NCBI RefSeq assembly: GCF_009674485.1
Contig: NZ_WKJJ01000011.1
Coordinates: 225,416 to 289,415, forward strand
Reading direction: 5' to 3'
DNA length: 64,000 nt
Origin: Pseudoduganella rivuli
GTDB lineage: Bacteria; Pseudomonadota; Gammaproteobacteria; Burkholderiales; Burkholderiaceae_D
Both the position numbers and the translations under genes were made by a program. Positions 17,354 to 26,402 of the stretch are shown here, in pieces (the first letter of the stretch is position 1; each line of letters begins with the position of its first letter). The notes under the pieces were generated by a model, which had not been told where the DNA came from, did not search any database, and was given only the letters and a program-made list of their open reading frames with translations.

Positions 17354-18301
17354 TCAGTGCTTGCCGCCGGCCGGTGGCGGGCCGCCCGGCGCCCACTTTT
17401 CCCGGTGTTGCAACAGGAACACCTGGGATGCGTCCGCCCCCATCGGCACTTCGCGCGCGGTCCACCGGTCGTCGTGCAAGTCCATGTCCGCGTCGTATTC
17501 CACGTGGCAGCCCAGCGGGCTGTTGAAATACCAGAACCAGTTGGAACCGAACTTGTGGCGGCCCGGTCCCCAGAACGACTGGTAACCCTTTTCCACCATG
17601 CGGGTGCCGGCCTGCACCACCTCTGTCGGCCCTCCCATGTGGAAGGTGAAGTGCTCGCACCCCTTCATGAAGGGCGGGGTCTGGATCATGAACAGCGTGT
17701 GGTGGTCCTGCGTGCCGGCCGGACGCAGGAAGGGACCGACGCCGGTGAAGCGGTCGGTACAAACAAAGCCCAGGCGTTCCACGTAAAACGCTTCAGCGCG
17801 GGCCGCGTCGGGTACGAAGAGCACCACGTGCGACAAGGTGCGCGGCTTGATGACGGCGTGTTCATCGACCGCGACCGCGTTAGCCGGCCGCTGCGGCGCC
17901 GCGCCGGGCGCGTTGACGGTTTCCGCCGGCAATTCCAGCTGGCGGCGCACGGTGACCTGGAAACCCAAGGTAAAGCCCATGTCGTCGACCGTTTCCAGCG
18001 AACCGTCCGGCAACGTAGTGACGGTGCGGTCCCGTCCCAGCTCGTCCGCAATGGCGTGTAAAGTGGCCTGGTCGGCCACACCGTACACGGTCTTGCGCAG
18101 CATGCTGGCAGTGCCCAGCGCCGGCGGCAGTTGTGCATCGTCCTGCCGCGCCAGCACGATGGCGGTGCCGTCCAGCGCTTCGAAGCGGCCGCCGGCGGCC
18201 GTCACGCCATACGGTTCCAGGCCATAGTCGGTCAGGTATTGGGCGCAGGCCGCGACGTCGTCGACGCCAAAGACCAGCGTATCGGGTCCGATAATATTCA
18301 T
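17354..18301 (-). CDS. type I extradiol ring-cleavage dioxygenase (VOC family)
   Basis: The 315-residue protein has two vicinal-oxygen-chelate modules, as in BphC-type catechol 2,3-dioxygenases. Likely iron ligands are His158 (SHVVLFVPD), His217 (CEHFTFHMGG) and Glu268 (CHVEYDADMD). It would cleave a catechol-type ring next to the hydroxyls (meta cleavage). The next gene in the operon encodes an alpha/beta hydrolase of the kind that hydrolyses meta-cleavage products, which supports this role. The substrate ring is not deducible. Confidence 0.87.
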   Translation of the reverse strand: MNIIGPDTLVFGVDDVAACAQYLTDYGLEPYGVTAAGGRFEALDGTAIVLARQDDAQLPPALGTASMLRKTVYGVADQATLHAIADELGRDRTVTTLPDGSLETVDDMGFTLGFQVTVRRQLELPAETVNAPGAAPQRPANAVAVDEHAVIKPRTLSHVVLFVPDAARAEAFYVERLGFVCTDRFTGVGPFLRPAGTQDHHTLFMIQTPPFMKGCEHFTFHMGGPTEVVQAGTRMVEKGYQSFWGPGRHKFGSNWFWYFNSPLGCHVEYDADMDLHDDRWTAREVPMGADASQVFLLQHREKWAPGGPPPAGGKH

Positions 18302-18322
18302 TGTAAGTTGCTCCTTGCAGGT

Positions 18323-19480
18323 TCAGGCGGTGCGTCCGCCCAGGGTTTCGGCCACCCAGTCAGCGATGTAGTGGCCGGCATTGATGCTGTTGTCGAAACT
18401 GGCATGCTGCGCGCCGCCTTCGCGGTCGGTGAAGATCTTCAGTTCGCGTTTCGGGCTGTTGACCAGCTGGTCATAGGTGCGCTGCGCCCACTTGAGGGGG
18501 ATTTGCGTATCCTTTTCGCCATGCGTGACGAGGAACGGCACCCTGATGCGCTCGACCACGCCGTCGAGGTGCACGTTTTCCGCGATGCGCATGAATTCAT
18601 TGACGTCCTGTGCGCCCCACACCCAGCACACGTGCGCCCAGTAGTGCGGCACGGGAAAATCGCCCTCTTTTTCCAGGCGGCGCTTTTGCACGTCGCGCCA
18701 GTCGTGGTTGGCGCCCCACGCCACGCCGCACGCAAAACGCGGTTCGAACGCCACCGCGCGCGGGCAGTAATAACCGCCCAGCGACACGCCTTCGCAGCCG
18801 ATGCGTTTCGGGTCGACATCGGCGCGCGTTTCCAGCCAGTCCACCACGCGGCTGGCCCAGTGTTCACTGTCGTAGCGCGCCGTCATGCCGTGCAGCCGCA
18901 GCGCTTCGCCGGTGCCGGGCTGGTCGACGATGAGCGACGACACGCCCCGTTTGGCCAGCCAGCCCGGCAGCCCGACCAGGTATTTCATTTCCTTGGTACT
19001 GTCCAGGCCATTGACCTGCACCAGCACGGGCGCCGGCCCCTGCACGCCTTCGGCGCGCACGAACAGGCCGGACAAATGGCCGCCTTCATACGGGATGTCC
19101 ACCCGTTCGCAATGGTCGCCGCCCAGCGCGATGCCCCGGGCGAACAGGCCGAGAAAATCCTCGTACAACGCCAGCCGCCCCGGCGCGCCGTGCGCCTGCA
19201 GGCGCTCGCACGTCAGCAGGTAGCTGGCCGCGCGCTTGTATTTTTCACCGGCCGACAGGCGCCGGCCGGCCGCTTCATCCTCTTCGGCCAGCGTGCACAG
19301 CTTGCGCGCCATTTGCGCCCAGGTGGCGCGGAACGCCGCCGTGCCGGCGGCATCGGGCTGCCTGGCCGCTTCCTGCAACGGTGCGCACATTTCTTCGATC
19401 TCGCCGATGCGCGCGCCCATCTCGATGGCCAGGTCGACCGACAGGTTCCAGACGTAATTGGTGGGGAAATACTTGAACAT
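18323..19480 (-). CDS. alpha/beta hydrolase, possible C-C bond hydrolase
   Basis: This 385-residue protein has a helical N-terminal part (about 1-120) and a hydrolase core with nucleophile Ser233 (GVSLGG), Asp324 (GEKDTQIP) and His359 (AQHASFDN). The long N-terminal helical domain resembles the family of 2,6-dihydroxypseudooxynicotine hydrolase and FrsA-like esterases. Placed beside an extradiol dioxygenase it probably hydrolyses a carbon-carbon bond in the ring-cleavage product. A GAGGAA ribosome binding site precedes the start. It lies 4 bases after the transporter stop. Confidence 0.87.
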   Translation of the reverse strand: MFKYFPTNYVWNLSVDLAIEMGARIGEIEEMCAPLQEAARQPDAAGTAAFRATWAQMARKLCTLAEEDEAAGRRLSAGEKYKRAASYLLTCERLQAHGAPGRLALYEDFLGLFARGIALGGDHCERVDIPYEGGHLSGLFVRAEGVQGPAPVLVQVNGLDSTKEMKYLVGLPGWLAKRGVSSLIVDQPGTGEALRLHGMTARYDSEHWASRVVDWLETRADVDPKRIGCEGVSLGGYYCPRAVAFEPRFACGVAWGANHDWRDVQKRRLEKEGDFPVPHYWAHVCWVWGAQDVNEFMRIAENVHLDGVVERIRVPFLVTHGEKDTQIPLKWAQRTYDQLVNSPKRELKIFTDREGGAQHASFDNSINAGHYIADWVAETLGGRTA

Positions 19481-19484
19481 GGAA

Positions 19485-21953
19485 TCAATTCCTCATTGTC
19501 ATTGGTTGGGAAGTTACGGGTGGCTGCGCGGTGGCTGACTGCTCGGTGGCTGACTGCGCGGCGGCGCCCTGCCGGCGCGGCAACAGGAAATAGGCCAGCG
19601 CCGGCAGCAAGACCAGCGCGCCCAGCATGTTCCACAAGAACATGAACGCCAGCAGCAGCCCCATGTCGGCCTGGAACTTGATGGGCGACAGCACCCACGT
19701 GGCGACACCGATGGCCAGCGTGACGCCGGTCAGCAGCACGACCTTGCCGGTGAATTGCAACGCCTGGTAATAGGCGTCGGACAGGCTGTCTCCCGCCCGC
19801 ATGCGCGCCAGCATGATGCTCATCACGTATAGCGCGTAATCGATGCCGATACCCACGCCCAGCGCGATCACGGGCAACGTCGCCACCTTGACGCCGATGC
19901 CCAGCGCCACCATCAGCGCTTCGCACAGGATGGACGTCAGCACCAGCGGCACCACCGCGCACACCACGGCGCGCCAGGAGCGGAAGGTCACCAGGCACAG
20001 CAGCACGACCGCCGCATAGACCCAGTACAGCATCTGGTGGCTGGCATCCTTGACCACGATATTGGTGGCCGCTTCGATGCCCGCGCTGCCGGCCGCCAGC
20101 TGGAATTGCACGTCTTGCGTATCGTTGTCGGCGGCAAAGCGCTCGACGGTGGCCACCAGACGGGACAAGGTGTCGGCCTTGTGGTCGCGCAGGTAGGCAT
20201 ACATGGTCAGCAGGTTGCACGGATCGTTGTACAGGCCGCGCGGCGCGCCCGCCGTGATCATGTTGGCCGAGCTCTGGTTCTGCAGCAGGTCATACCATTT
20301 CAGGCTGCCCTCGTTCATGCCGGTAATGACGCGGCGGTTCAGCAGCGCCAGCGAATTGGTCAGCTCGACGCCGGGCAGCTGCGCCAGTTCCCATTCCAGC
20401 GCATCGGCTTTCTGCAGGATGTCGAGGCGGGAACAGGCGCCGTCCGGGGTTTTCACCATCACGGCAAACACGTCGCTGCTGGCCGCGTAGTGGCGCACCA
20501 CGAATGCGTTGTCACGGTTGTAGCGCGAATCGGCGCGCAATTCCGGTGCACCGGGGTCGAGGTCGCCGATCTTCAGTTGCAGGCTGGCCGCATAGCCGGC
20601 CGCTCCCAGCACGGCGGCCACCGCCAGCGCCAGCGCTGCCCAGCGCTTGTGCGTGAACAGGTCGAGGAAGCGCCACAGCGGGTGGCGCAAGCCGTCCACC
20701 GTGGCGTCCCGCAATTCGTCGCGCAGGCTGCGCTGGGCCGCCTGCGCGCTGACGCCGACGTAGGACAGCAGGATGGGCAGCAGGATCAGGTTGGTGAAGA
20801 TCAGCGCCGCGACGCCGATGCTGGCGACGATGGCCAGGTCCTGGATGGCCTTGATGTCGATGATCATCAGCACCGCGAAACCCACGGCGTCGCACAGCAA
20901 CGCGGTCAGGCCGGCCAGGAACAGGCGGCGGAACGTATAGCGCGCCGCGATCACCTTGTGCGCGCCGCGGCCGATGTCCTGCATGATGCCATTCATCTTT
21001 TGCGCGCCATGGCTCATGCCGATGGCGAACACCAGGAACGGCACCAGCACGGAATACGGGTCGAGGCCATAGCCCAGCGCAGGCAGGATGCCGAGCTGCC
21101 ACACCACCGCCACCACGGAACACGCCACCACCAGCAACGTGCTGCGGCTGCAGCGGGTATACCAGTACAGCGTGGCGGCGGCGATCACGATCGCCGCGCC
21201 GAAAAACAGCAAGACTTGCTTCAGGCCGTCGATCAGGTCGCCGACCACCTTGGCGAATCCGGTGATGTACAGGTTCACGCCTTCGCCTTGATATTTGGCG
21301 CGCAACTGTTCCAGCCGGCCGGCAAACACCGTGTAATCGAGCGGCTGGCCCGTCTGCGGGTCGCGCGCCAGCAGCGGCACATAGAGGATGCTGGAACGGC
21401 CATCGAGCGACACCAGCTGGCCGATTTCACCGGAACGCTCGGTATTCATGCGCACCACGGCGACGCTGGCGGCGGAACCGTCGTAATCGTTGGGGATCAC
21501 GGGGCCGCCTTCCATGCCTTCCTCGGTCACGCCGACCCAGCGCGTGGACGGCGTCCACAGCGACTTCATGTAGGCGCGGTCGACGCCAGGCAGCAGGAAC
21601 ACGTCGTCGCTGATTTTTTGCAGCGTGGCCAGGTAAGCCGGGTCGTAAATGGTATTGCCCTTGGTTTCCACGGCGATGCGCACCGCGTTGCCCAAGCCGC
21701 TCAATTCACTGCGGTTTTTCAGGTAATGCGCGATGTACGGGTGGCTGGCCGGGATCATGTCCTCGAAGCTGGCGTTGAGCCGCAGCTTCGTGGCTTGCCA
21801 GCCCAGCAGCACGGTCAGCAGCGCGCACGCGATCACCACCACCAGGCGGTTGTTGAACAGCACGCGTTCGACCAGGCTGCCGGACTGGCGGTCGAACGCC
21901 GCCAGGTCGTGCGGCGCCAGCTGGCCGTCCACGTTGGAGGTATCGATACTCAT
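19485..21953 (-). CDS. RND/MMPL-family transporter
   Basis: At 822 residues it has the RND layout: one helix near residues 38-57, a large periplasmic loop, a cluster of five or six helices (about 225-440), a second loop and a final helix cluster (about 640-800). It lacks the length of tripartite drug pumps and resembles the MMPL/HpnN-like group that handles hydrophobic molecules. Such proteins are commonly encoded together with DUF1302, DUF1329 and YCF48-like proteins, as here. A role in moving a hydrophobic substrate through the envelope is inferred. Its ATG overlaps the preceding stop by 4 bases. Confidence 0.9.
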   Translation of the reverse strand: MSIDTSNVDGQLAPHDLAAFDRQSGSLVERVLFNNRLVVVIACALLTVLLGWQATKLRLNASFEDMIPASHPYIAHYLKNRSELSGLGNAVRIAVETKGNTIYDPAYLATLQKISDDVFLLPGVDRAYMKSLWTPSTRWVGVTEEGMEGGPVIPNDYDGSAASVAVVRMNTERSGEIGQLVSLDGRSSILYVPLLARDPQTGQPLDYTVFAGRLEQLRAKYQGEGVNLYITGFAKVVGDLIDGLKQVLLFFGAAIVIAAATLYWYTRCSRSTLLVVACSVVAVVWQLGILPALGYGLDPYSVLVPFLVFAIGMSHGAQKMNGIMQDIGRGAHKVIAARYTFRRLFLAGLTALLCDAVGFAVLMIIDIKAIQDLAIVASIGVAALIFTNLILLPILLSYVGVSAQAAQRSLRDELRDATVDGLRHPLWRFLDLFTHKRWAALALAVAAVLGAAGYAASLQLKIGDLDPGAPELRADSRYNRDNAFVVRHYAASSDVFAVMVKTPDGACSRLDILQKADALEWELAQLPGVELTNSLALLNRRVITGMNEGSLKWYDLLQNQSSANMITAGAPRGLYNDPCNLLTMYAYLRDHKADTLSRLVATVERFAADNDTQDVQFQLAAGSAGIEAATNIVVKDASHQMLYWVYAAVVLLCLVTFRSWRAVVCAVVPLVLTSILCEALMVALGIGVKVATLPVIALGVGIGIDYALYVMSIMLARMRAGDSLSDAYYQALQFTGKVVLLTGVTLAIGVATWVLSPIKFQADMGLLLAFMFLWNMLGALVLLPALAYFLLPRRQGAAAQSATEQSATAQPPVTSQPMTMRN

Positions 21954-23041
21954 GGCTTGGCTCCGGATACGGTATGGGACGACGGTGAAGGCGCGGCAGC
22001 AAGCGCGCCGGCCGGGATGGCGACGACACCGCGCACGCCGGCCACGATGAGGTCGCCGTTGGCGGCCTGCGCCAGCGCGGCCAGCGGCGCCGGATGGAGT
22101 TGCGGCACCATGCGCGCATCCTGTCCCTGCGGACCGGCGATGAACAGCTGGCCGGCCTGGTTGGCGAACGCAATGCGGCCGTCGGCCAGCACGGCCGACG
22201 CGCTCAGCGACAGGGGCGGATAGCCGTCCAGCCGTTCGAAGCCGCCGCTGTTACTGCGAAATGCATTGCCTTTCAGGCCGCCCAGCACGATGCCGCCGTC
22301 CGGCAAGCCGCCCAGGGTGAAATACGTGCCACGATACGGCGCCGCCACCTTGCCGAACGTCTTGCCGCCATCGGCCGAATGCGCCAGCAAGCCCTGCTCG
22401 CCGGCCAGCCAGATGCCGTCGCCACGGGCCCGGATCGCATAGATGTGCAAGCCCTTGGGATTGTCGACGCGGTCCATCAGCGGCGCCCAGGTCTTGCCGC
22501 CGTCGCCGGTGCGCAGGATCAGGCCATAGGCGCCCGCCACGATGCCGTTGCGCGGGTCCTGGAACACCACGTCGAGGAACGGCTTGTCCGGTCCGTCCGC
22601 GATGAACTGTTGCGCCAGCGCCGCCTGGCCCGGCGCGGCGGCCAGCAAACGGCCGACCGCATTGCCGTCCAGCTGGCGCACCCAGGTTTCACCACCGTCT
22701 TCGGTGTGCAGCACGGTGCCTGCATGGCCGGTCGCCCAGCCCGATTGCGGCGTGGGGAAGCTGGCCGCCGTCAAGGTCACGGCCACCGGCACGCGCGCCT
22801 GGCGCCACGAGCGGCCATGGTCGTCCGACAGCAGCACGAGACCGCGTTCGCCCACCGCGACCAGCCGGTCGCCGGCGCGGGCCAGGCCGAGCAGCACGCG
22901 GCCCTGGGCCTGGACGGCTGGCGGCGCGGCGCGCTGCAGCGGGTTGGCGACCGGCGCGGCGCAGCCGGAAGAAGGCAATAGGATTGCCAGCGGGATGGCG
23001 GCGGCCACCGCGCCCGCAAGGCGTAGCAACTTGGAACACAT
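21950..23041 (-). CDS. YCF48-like / BNR-repeat exported protein
   Basis: The 363-residue protein has a signal sequence ending near LPSSGCAAP; the cysteine could be a lipidation site, although the lipobox is poor. The rest is a beta-propeller with repeated DGG.TW or similar motifs (DDHGRSW, EDGGETW, GDGGKTW, ADGGKTF), as in plant HCF136/YCF48-like photosystem assembly factors. In proteobacteria such proteins sit next to MMPL transporters and probably help them in the periplasm. The stop overlaps the transporter start, indicating coupled translation. Confidence 0.85.
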   Translation of the reverse strand: MCSKLLRLAGAVAAAIPLAILLPSSGCAAPVANPLQRAAPPAVQAQGRVLLGLARAGDRLVAVGERGLVLLSDDHGRSWRQARVPVAVTLTAASFPTPQSGWATGHAGTVLHTEDGGETWVRQLDGNAVGRLLAAAPGQAALAQQFIADGPDKPFLDVVFQDPRNGIVAGAYGLILRTGDGGKTWAPLMDRVDNPKGLHIYAIRARGDGIWLAGEQGLLAHSADGGKTFGKVAAPYRGTYFTLGGLPDGGIVLGGLKGNAFRSNSGGFERLDGYPPLSLSASAVLADGRIAFANQAGQLFIAGPQGQDARMVPQLHPAPLAALAQAANGDLIVAGVRGVVAIPAGALAAAPSPSSHTVSGAKP

Positions 23042-23049
23042 GTTATTTC

Positions 23050-23105
23050 CTGCTCAGAGATTCAGTGAGGGGCGGCCCCGCCGTATAACCGGGGAGCCGC
23101 CCATG
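23050..23105 (-). terminator. hairpin between DUF1329 and YCF48 genes (possible attenuator)
   Basis: On the minus strand GGCGG-CTCCCC pairs with GGGG-CCGCC across an 11-base loop. It is in the only sizeable gap (111 bases) inside the nine-gene operon and has no T-run, so it may lower expression of the downstream genes or protect the upstream message rather than stop transcription. Confidence 0.3.
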
Positions 23106-23152
23106 CCCCATGCCCGTAAAGCGCGGGCGGAGTCCGGGCGGATGGCCGGCGG

Positions 23153-24523
23153 TCAGCGCAAACCGCCGCCGGACAGCGATTCCGGCGTGAAGGTGGCGTC
23201 GGAATAGCGCGGCATGATCTTGTATTGCGACGCTTTTTCATTCATCACGTTTTGCGTGTACCACGCGCCGGACACCAGGTCGTAGAAGCCGAAGGTGGGG
23301 GCCACCACGCCAGGCAGGTCGGGCATGACGACGGGCAGCGACCACATGGTCTTCCACAGCTGCCCCTTGGCATCCCAGCGGTCGCCCAGCACCGCCTTCC
23401 AGCTATCCTCGTCGACGTAATACAGGCTCTTGGCCGCGAGGTGGCGCTGGCCGGCCTTGAGGTCGGCCTGCACCACCCACACGCGGTGCAATTCCCAGCG
23501 CACGTGGTCCGGATTGAGATGGTTGGCGCCGATCAGGTCGGTATCCTTGGCCGGCTTGAACGACTTGTTGGTGTTATACGGCACCAGCATTTCCTTCTTG
23601 CCCACCAGCTTCCAGTCGAAGCGGTCCAGGCGGCCGGAAAACACGTCCAGCTCATCGAAACTCATGACACCGGCGGTGGCCGGCGTCGGCGTGTCGCAGC
23701 AGGCGTTGGGCAGCTTGCGCGTGCGGCGCTGGCCGGCCAGGTACACGTAGGTCTGGTCCTTGTCGCCGTCGAGATTCAAACGCCCCAGGATGGCTTCGCC
23801 GGCACGGATCGGCGGCCCGGCGTTGACCAGGCGGATTTGCCAGTATTCGCCGTCGAACTTGTCGGCGCCATCCTTGTGGTAGTACGGCATGGCCTGGTCG
23901 GCCAGGCCGTCGACCGTCATCACGGCCTTGCCGTCCGCCGTCACCAGCACACCGTGCGCGTCGAACTGCCAGCTGTCGCCGCGCCAGTGCAGCAAGTGGT
24001 TCCACATGACTTCCGCGCCGGATTTCGGCACGGGGAACGGGATGCCGCCATACGCGTCGGCCGGGATCATCTTCGCGTTGAGCTTGGCGCGGGTGGCGTT
24101 TTTTGCCGTGTTGTCATAGACCCACTGCGGCGCGGCGGCCGTGCGGTGGGTGGGATAGACGTCGAGCCGGTAGCCGGGGTATTTCTTCAGCATGGCCTTG
24201 GTGCCATCGGTCAGCTTGTCGGCATACTGGTCCAGGTTTTTCGCCGTCACCGTGTACAGCGGCTTTTCGCCGGCGAAGGGATCGCCATCGCGCCGGCCGC
24301 CGTTTTTAAAACCCGCCACCGGCGTGGTCTGGCCGCCGCTCCAGGCCGGAATGCTGCCATCCTTGTTGGCGGCCTTTTCCGCGCCCAGCGGCGTCAGCGT
24401 GGTTTTCAGTTGCGCCGCCTCGTCGGCGGAAACCGCCGCCGCCGCGATCGATGGACAAACCAGGGTGCCGGCCGCCGCGGCCAGCGTCGTCATGGTTGCC
24501 AGGTTGGCGAATGTGAATTTCAT
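23153..24523 (-). CDS. DUF1329 exported protein (outer-membrane lipoprotein-sorting fold)
   Basis: This 456-residue protein has a signal peptide (first 30 residues, ending CPSIAAAA) and matches the DUF1329 family in length and character (for example LTPLGAEKAANKDGSIPAWS near the N-terminus and VFSGRLDRFDWKLVGKKEML in the second half). The family has a LolA/LolB-like fold and is nearly always encoded next to DUF1302 proteins. It probably carries a hydrophobic molecule through the periplasm. It is the second gene of the operon, 24 bases after the DUF1302 gene. Confidence 0.9.
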   Translation of the reverse strand: MKFTFANLATMTTLAAAAGTLVCPSIAAAAVSADEAAQLKTTLTPLGAEKAANKDGSIPAWSGGQTTPVAGFKNGGRRDGDPFAGEKPLYTVTAKNLDQYADKLTDGTKAMLKKYPGYRLDVYPTHRTAAAPQWVYDNTAKNATRAKLNAKMIPADAYGGIPFPVPKSGAEVMWNHLLHWRGDSWQFDAHGVLVTADGKAVMTVDGLADQAMPYYHKDGADKFDGEYWQIRLVNAGPPIRAGEAILGRLNLDGDKDQTYVYLAGQRRTRKLPNACCDTPTPATAGVMSFDELDVFSGRLDRFDWKLVGKKEMLVPYNTNKSFKPAKDTDLIGANHLNPDHVRWELHRVWVVQADLKAGQRHLAAKSLYYVDEDSWKAVLGDRWDAKGQLWKTMWSLPVVMPDLPGVVAPTFGFYDLVSGAWYTQNVMNEKASQYKIMPRYSDATFTPESLSGGGLR

Positions 24524-24547
24524 GATGTCTCCGTCTTGGTATTTTGA

Positions 24548-26170
24548 TTAGAAGGTCCTGCGAACCGACAACGAAATGAAGTCGCGGTCCTTGAAGTTCT
24601 GCTTGAAGGTGAATACCGAGCCCTGGCCGTGCAGGGCGGTGGCATTGCCGGCCGCGCCATAGAAATGCGTGACATTGAGGCCGAAGTTCCACGTGCTCAT
24701 GTACTCGCCGCTGATGCCGACGCTGACGTCGCCACCCTTGTCCGGGCCGAAAGCCGTGATCACGGACGAGCGGCCTTTCGGGAAGTAGCTCAGGCCCACC
24801 GGCACGTTCAGGTCCAGGCCCGGCAACACCTGGCGGTAGCTGGGCGTATACACCATGCGCATGCCCCAGGCGTCGCGGGTGGCGCCCGGGTCCAGCATGG
24901 CCGCGTTTTTCGTGATGCCGGTCAGCCGGTTCCACGCCAGTTCGCCGACCAGCGATGCTTCGCTTGCAATGACGCTGGGGCCGAACGACGCCAGCGTCGA
25001 CAGGTTGAAGTGGGCCGAATTGCCGACCGGGTAAGACGGGTTGTTGCTGTTGTCGGCTGGGGCCAGCGGACCGCCGAACATGGCGGGCACCACGCCGAAC
25101 AAGTCCGGTGTGCCGGCCTGCACCAGCGGCGTATTGCGCCGCACCGACGCTTCGGCGGAAAAGTTGAATTCCCCCACCGTGGTGGACACGCTGGCGCCAT
25201 AGGTACGGATGTCTTCATGGTAGGCCAGCACGTAGCTGCTGGTAGCCGGGCGGATCACGATTTGCGGGCTCTTGTCGTGGTATTGCGCGGCATAGAAACC
25301 AACGTCGATACCGCTGCCCTGCGGGCTCCATTTCACTTGCAGGCCACCCTGGCCACTGTTTTTTGCGCGCAAATCGCTGCCGCGCAGGTCGGCCGACGCG
25401 GGGCCGGTGAACAGGCGCTCGCCGCCCGCGTCGAAAAAGTCGGCGCCGGCAAAATAGCTGCCCACGCCAGGCATCACGTTCTTTTCCCAGCGGTACTGGT
25501 AATAGCCTCCCAGCGTGAGGTTGGGCTGCACCTGCAACTGCCCCGATACCTGGCCCACCGGACGGATCAGTTCCTTGAATTGCGTGTTCGGCACCGACAA
25601 CAGCTTGACCACATCGATCGGCTGTTGCGCGGCCGCGATGCCGTTGTTACCGAAGAACAGGGTTTCGCCGTAGACCAGCGCGTGGCGGCCGATGCGCACC
25701 GAACCGGGCATGCCGCCCACGTCGCCTTTGGCAAACACGAAGGCGTCCAGCAATTCACCCTTGCTGCCATGCAGGTCGCGGGTGGCGGCCGGGAACGCGC
25801 TGGCCGTCACCGACATGGCGTTGTAGGTGAACGGGAAGTTGTTGTCGGTGGCGCGGTGATAGACGCTGTCGTACCAGGCGGCGCCCGAGACGCGGGCGCC
25901 GAGGTTCTTGTACGTCAGGTCGAATTCGGACAGCAGATCGACGCGGTTCGACACCATGCCCTTGCCGAAGTTGCGGTTGCCGTCATCCTGGTTGGCGTCA
26001 TTGGTCAAGGCTGCGGCGCGGTCCTTCAGGCGGAACGCCGTGCTGTACTTGACGGTGTTATCCCAGCGCAGCTTGACGTCGGAATCGCCGGTCTCGATTT
26101 CCACGGCGTGGGTATGCGATACCGCAGCGAATGACGCAAGCGCCAACAGTACCTGGCTATTTCTTTTCAT
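24548..26170 (-). CDS. DUF1302 outer-membrane protein
   Basis: The 540-residue protein has a signal peptide (MKRNSQVLLALASFAAVSHT, cleavage after HA) and a body of alternating beta strands ending in an aromatic residue (SLSVRRTF), as expected for an outer-membrane barrel. It resembles DUF1302 proteins, which co-occur with DUF1329, YCF48-like and MMPL genes. It probably forms the outer-membrane pore for the hydrophobic substrate. The start at 26170 is set by an exact AGGAGG ribosome binding site. It is the first gene of the nine-gene operon, with nod-box-like element C about 99 bases upstream. Confidence 0.9.
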   Translation of the reverse strand: MKRNSQVLLALASFAAVSHTHAVEIETGDSDVKLRWDNTVKYSTAFRLKDRAAALTNDANQDDGNRNFGKGMVSNRVDLLSEFDLTYKNLGARVSGAAWYDSVYHRATDNNFPFTYNAMSVTASAFPAATRDLHGSKGELLDAFVFAKGDVGGMPGSVRIGRHALVYGETLFFGNNGIAAAQQPIDVVKLLSVPNTQFKELIRPVGQVSGQLQVQPNLTLGGYYQYRWEKNVMPGVGSYFAGADFFDAGGERLFTGPASADLRGSDLRAKNSGQGGLQVKWSPQGSGIDVGFYAAQYHDKSPQIVIRPATSSYVLAYHEDIRTYGASVSTTVGEFNFSAEASVRRNTPLVQAGTPDLFGVVPAMFGGPLAPADNSNNPSYPVGNSAHFNLSTLASFGPSVIASEASLVGELAWNRLTGITKNAAMLDPGATRDAWGMRMVYTPSYRQVLPGLDLNVPVGLSYFPKGRSSVITAFGPDKGGDVSVGISGEYMSTWNFGLNVTHFYGAAGNATALHGQGSVFTFKQNFKDRDFISLSVRRTF

Positions 26171-26256
26171 GTCTCCTCCTGGTTGTAAGTGCCCGTGGGC
26201 TTTTTTGATATGAATCAAGGTTAAGTTCAGGCCATGTATTTGAGAAATGGTTTATA

Positions 26257-26287
26257 CCGATGCGTATCATCGGAAATTCCGATGCAT
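26257..26287. promoter_or_regulatory. Nod-box-like regulatory element C (upstream of DUF1302 operon)
   Basis: An ATC-N9-GAT core at 26269-26283 is part of a 17-base palindrome (CATCGGAAATTCCGATG), with a further CCGATG at 26257. Read on the minus strand it matches element A from CATCGG to GCATCGG with the same spacing. The remaining sequence between the DUF1302 and monooxygenase genes shows no gene. Confidence 0.55.
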
Positions 26288-26402
26288 GGGCGGGGCCGGC
26301 GCGGCACGGCGCCGCACCTGGTATCACCGGCGCATTGCCATGTCATCGAATGGGTGGGCGCCGCGCAGTCCGGCCGCGCGGTTCGGCCACGCGTAGGGCC
26401 GG

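Noticed and set aside
20037..22223. 728-codon open frame on the plus strand
   Set aside because: It lies opposite the MMPL transporter and YCF48-like genes, has shadow-type composition and no ribosome binding site.
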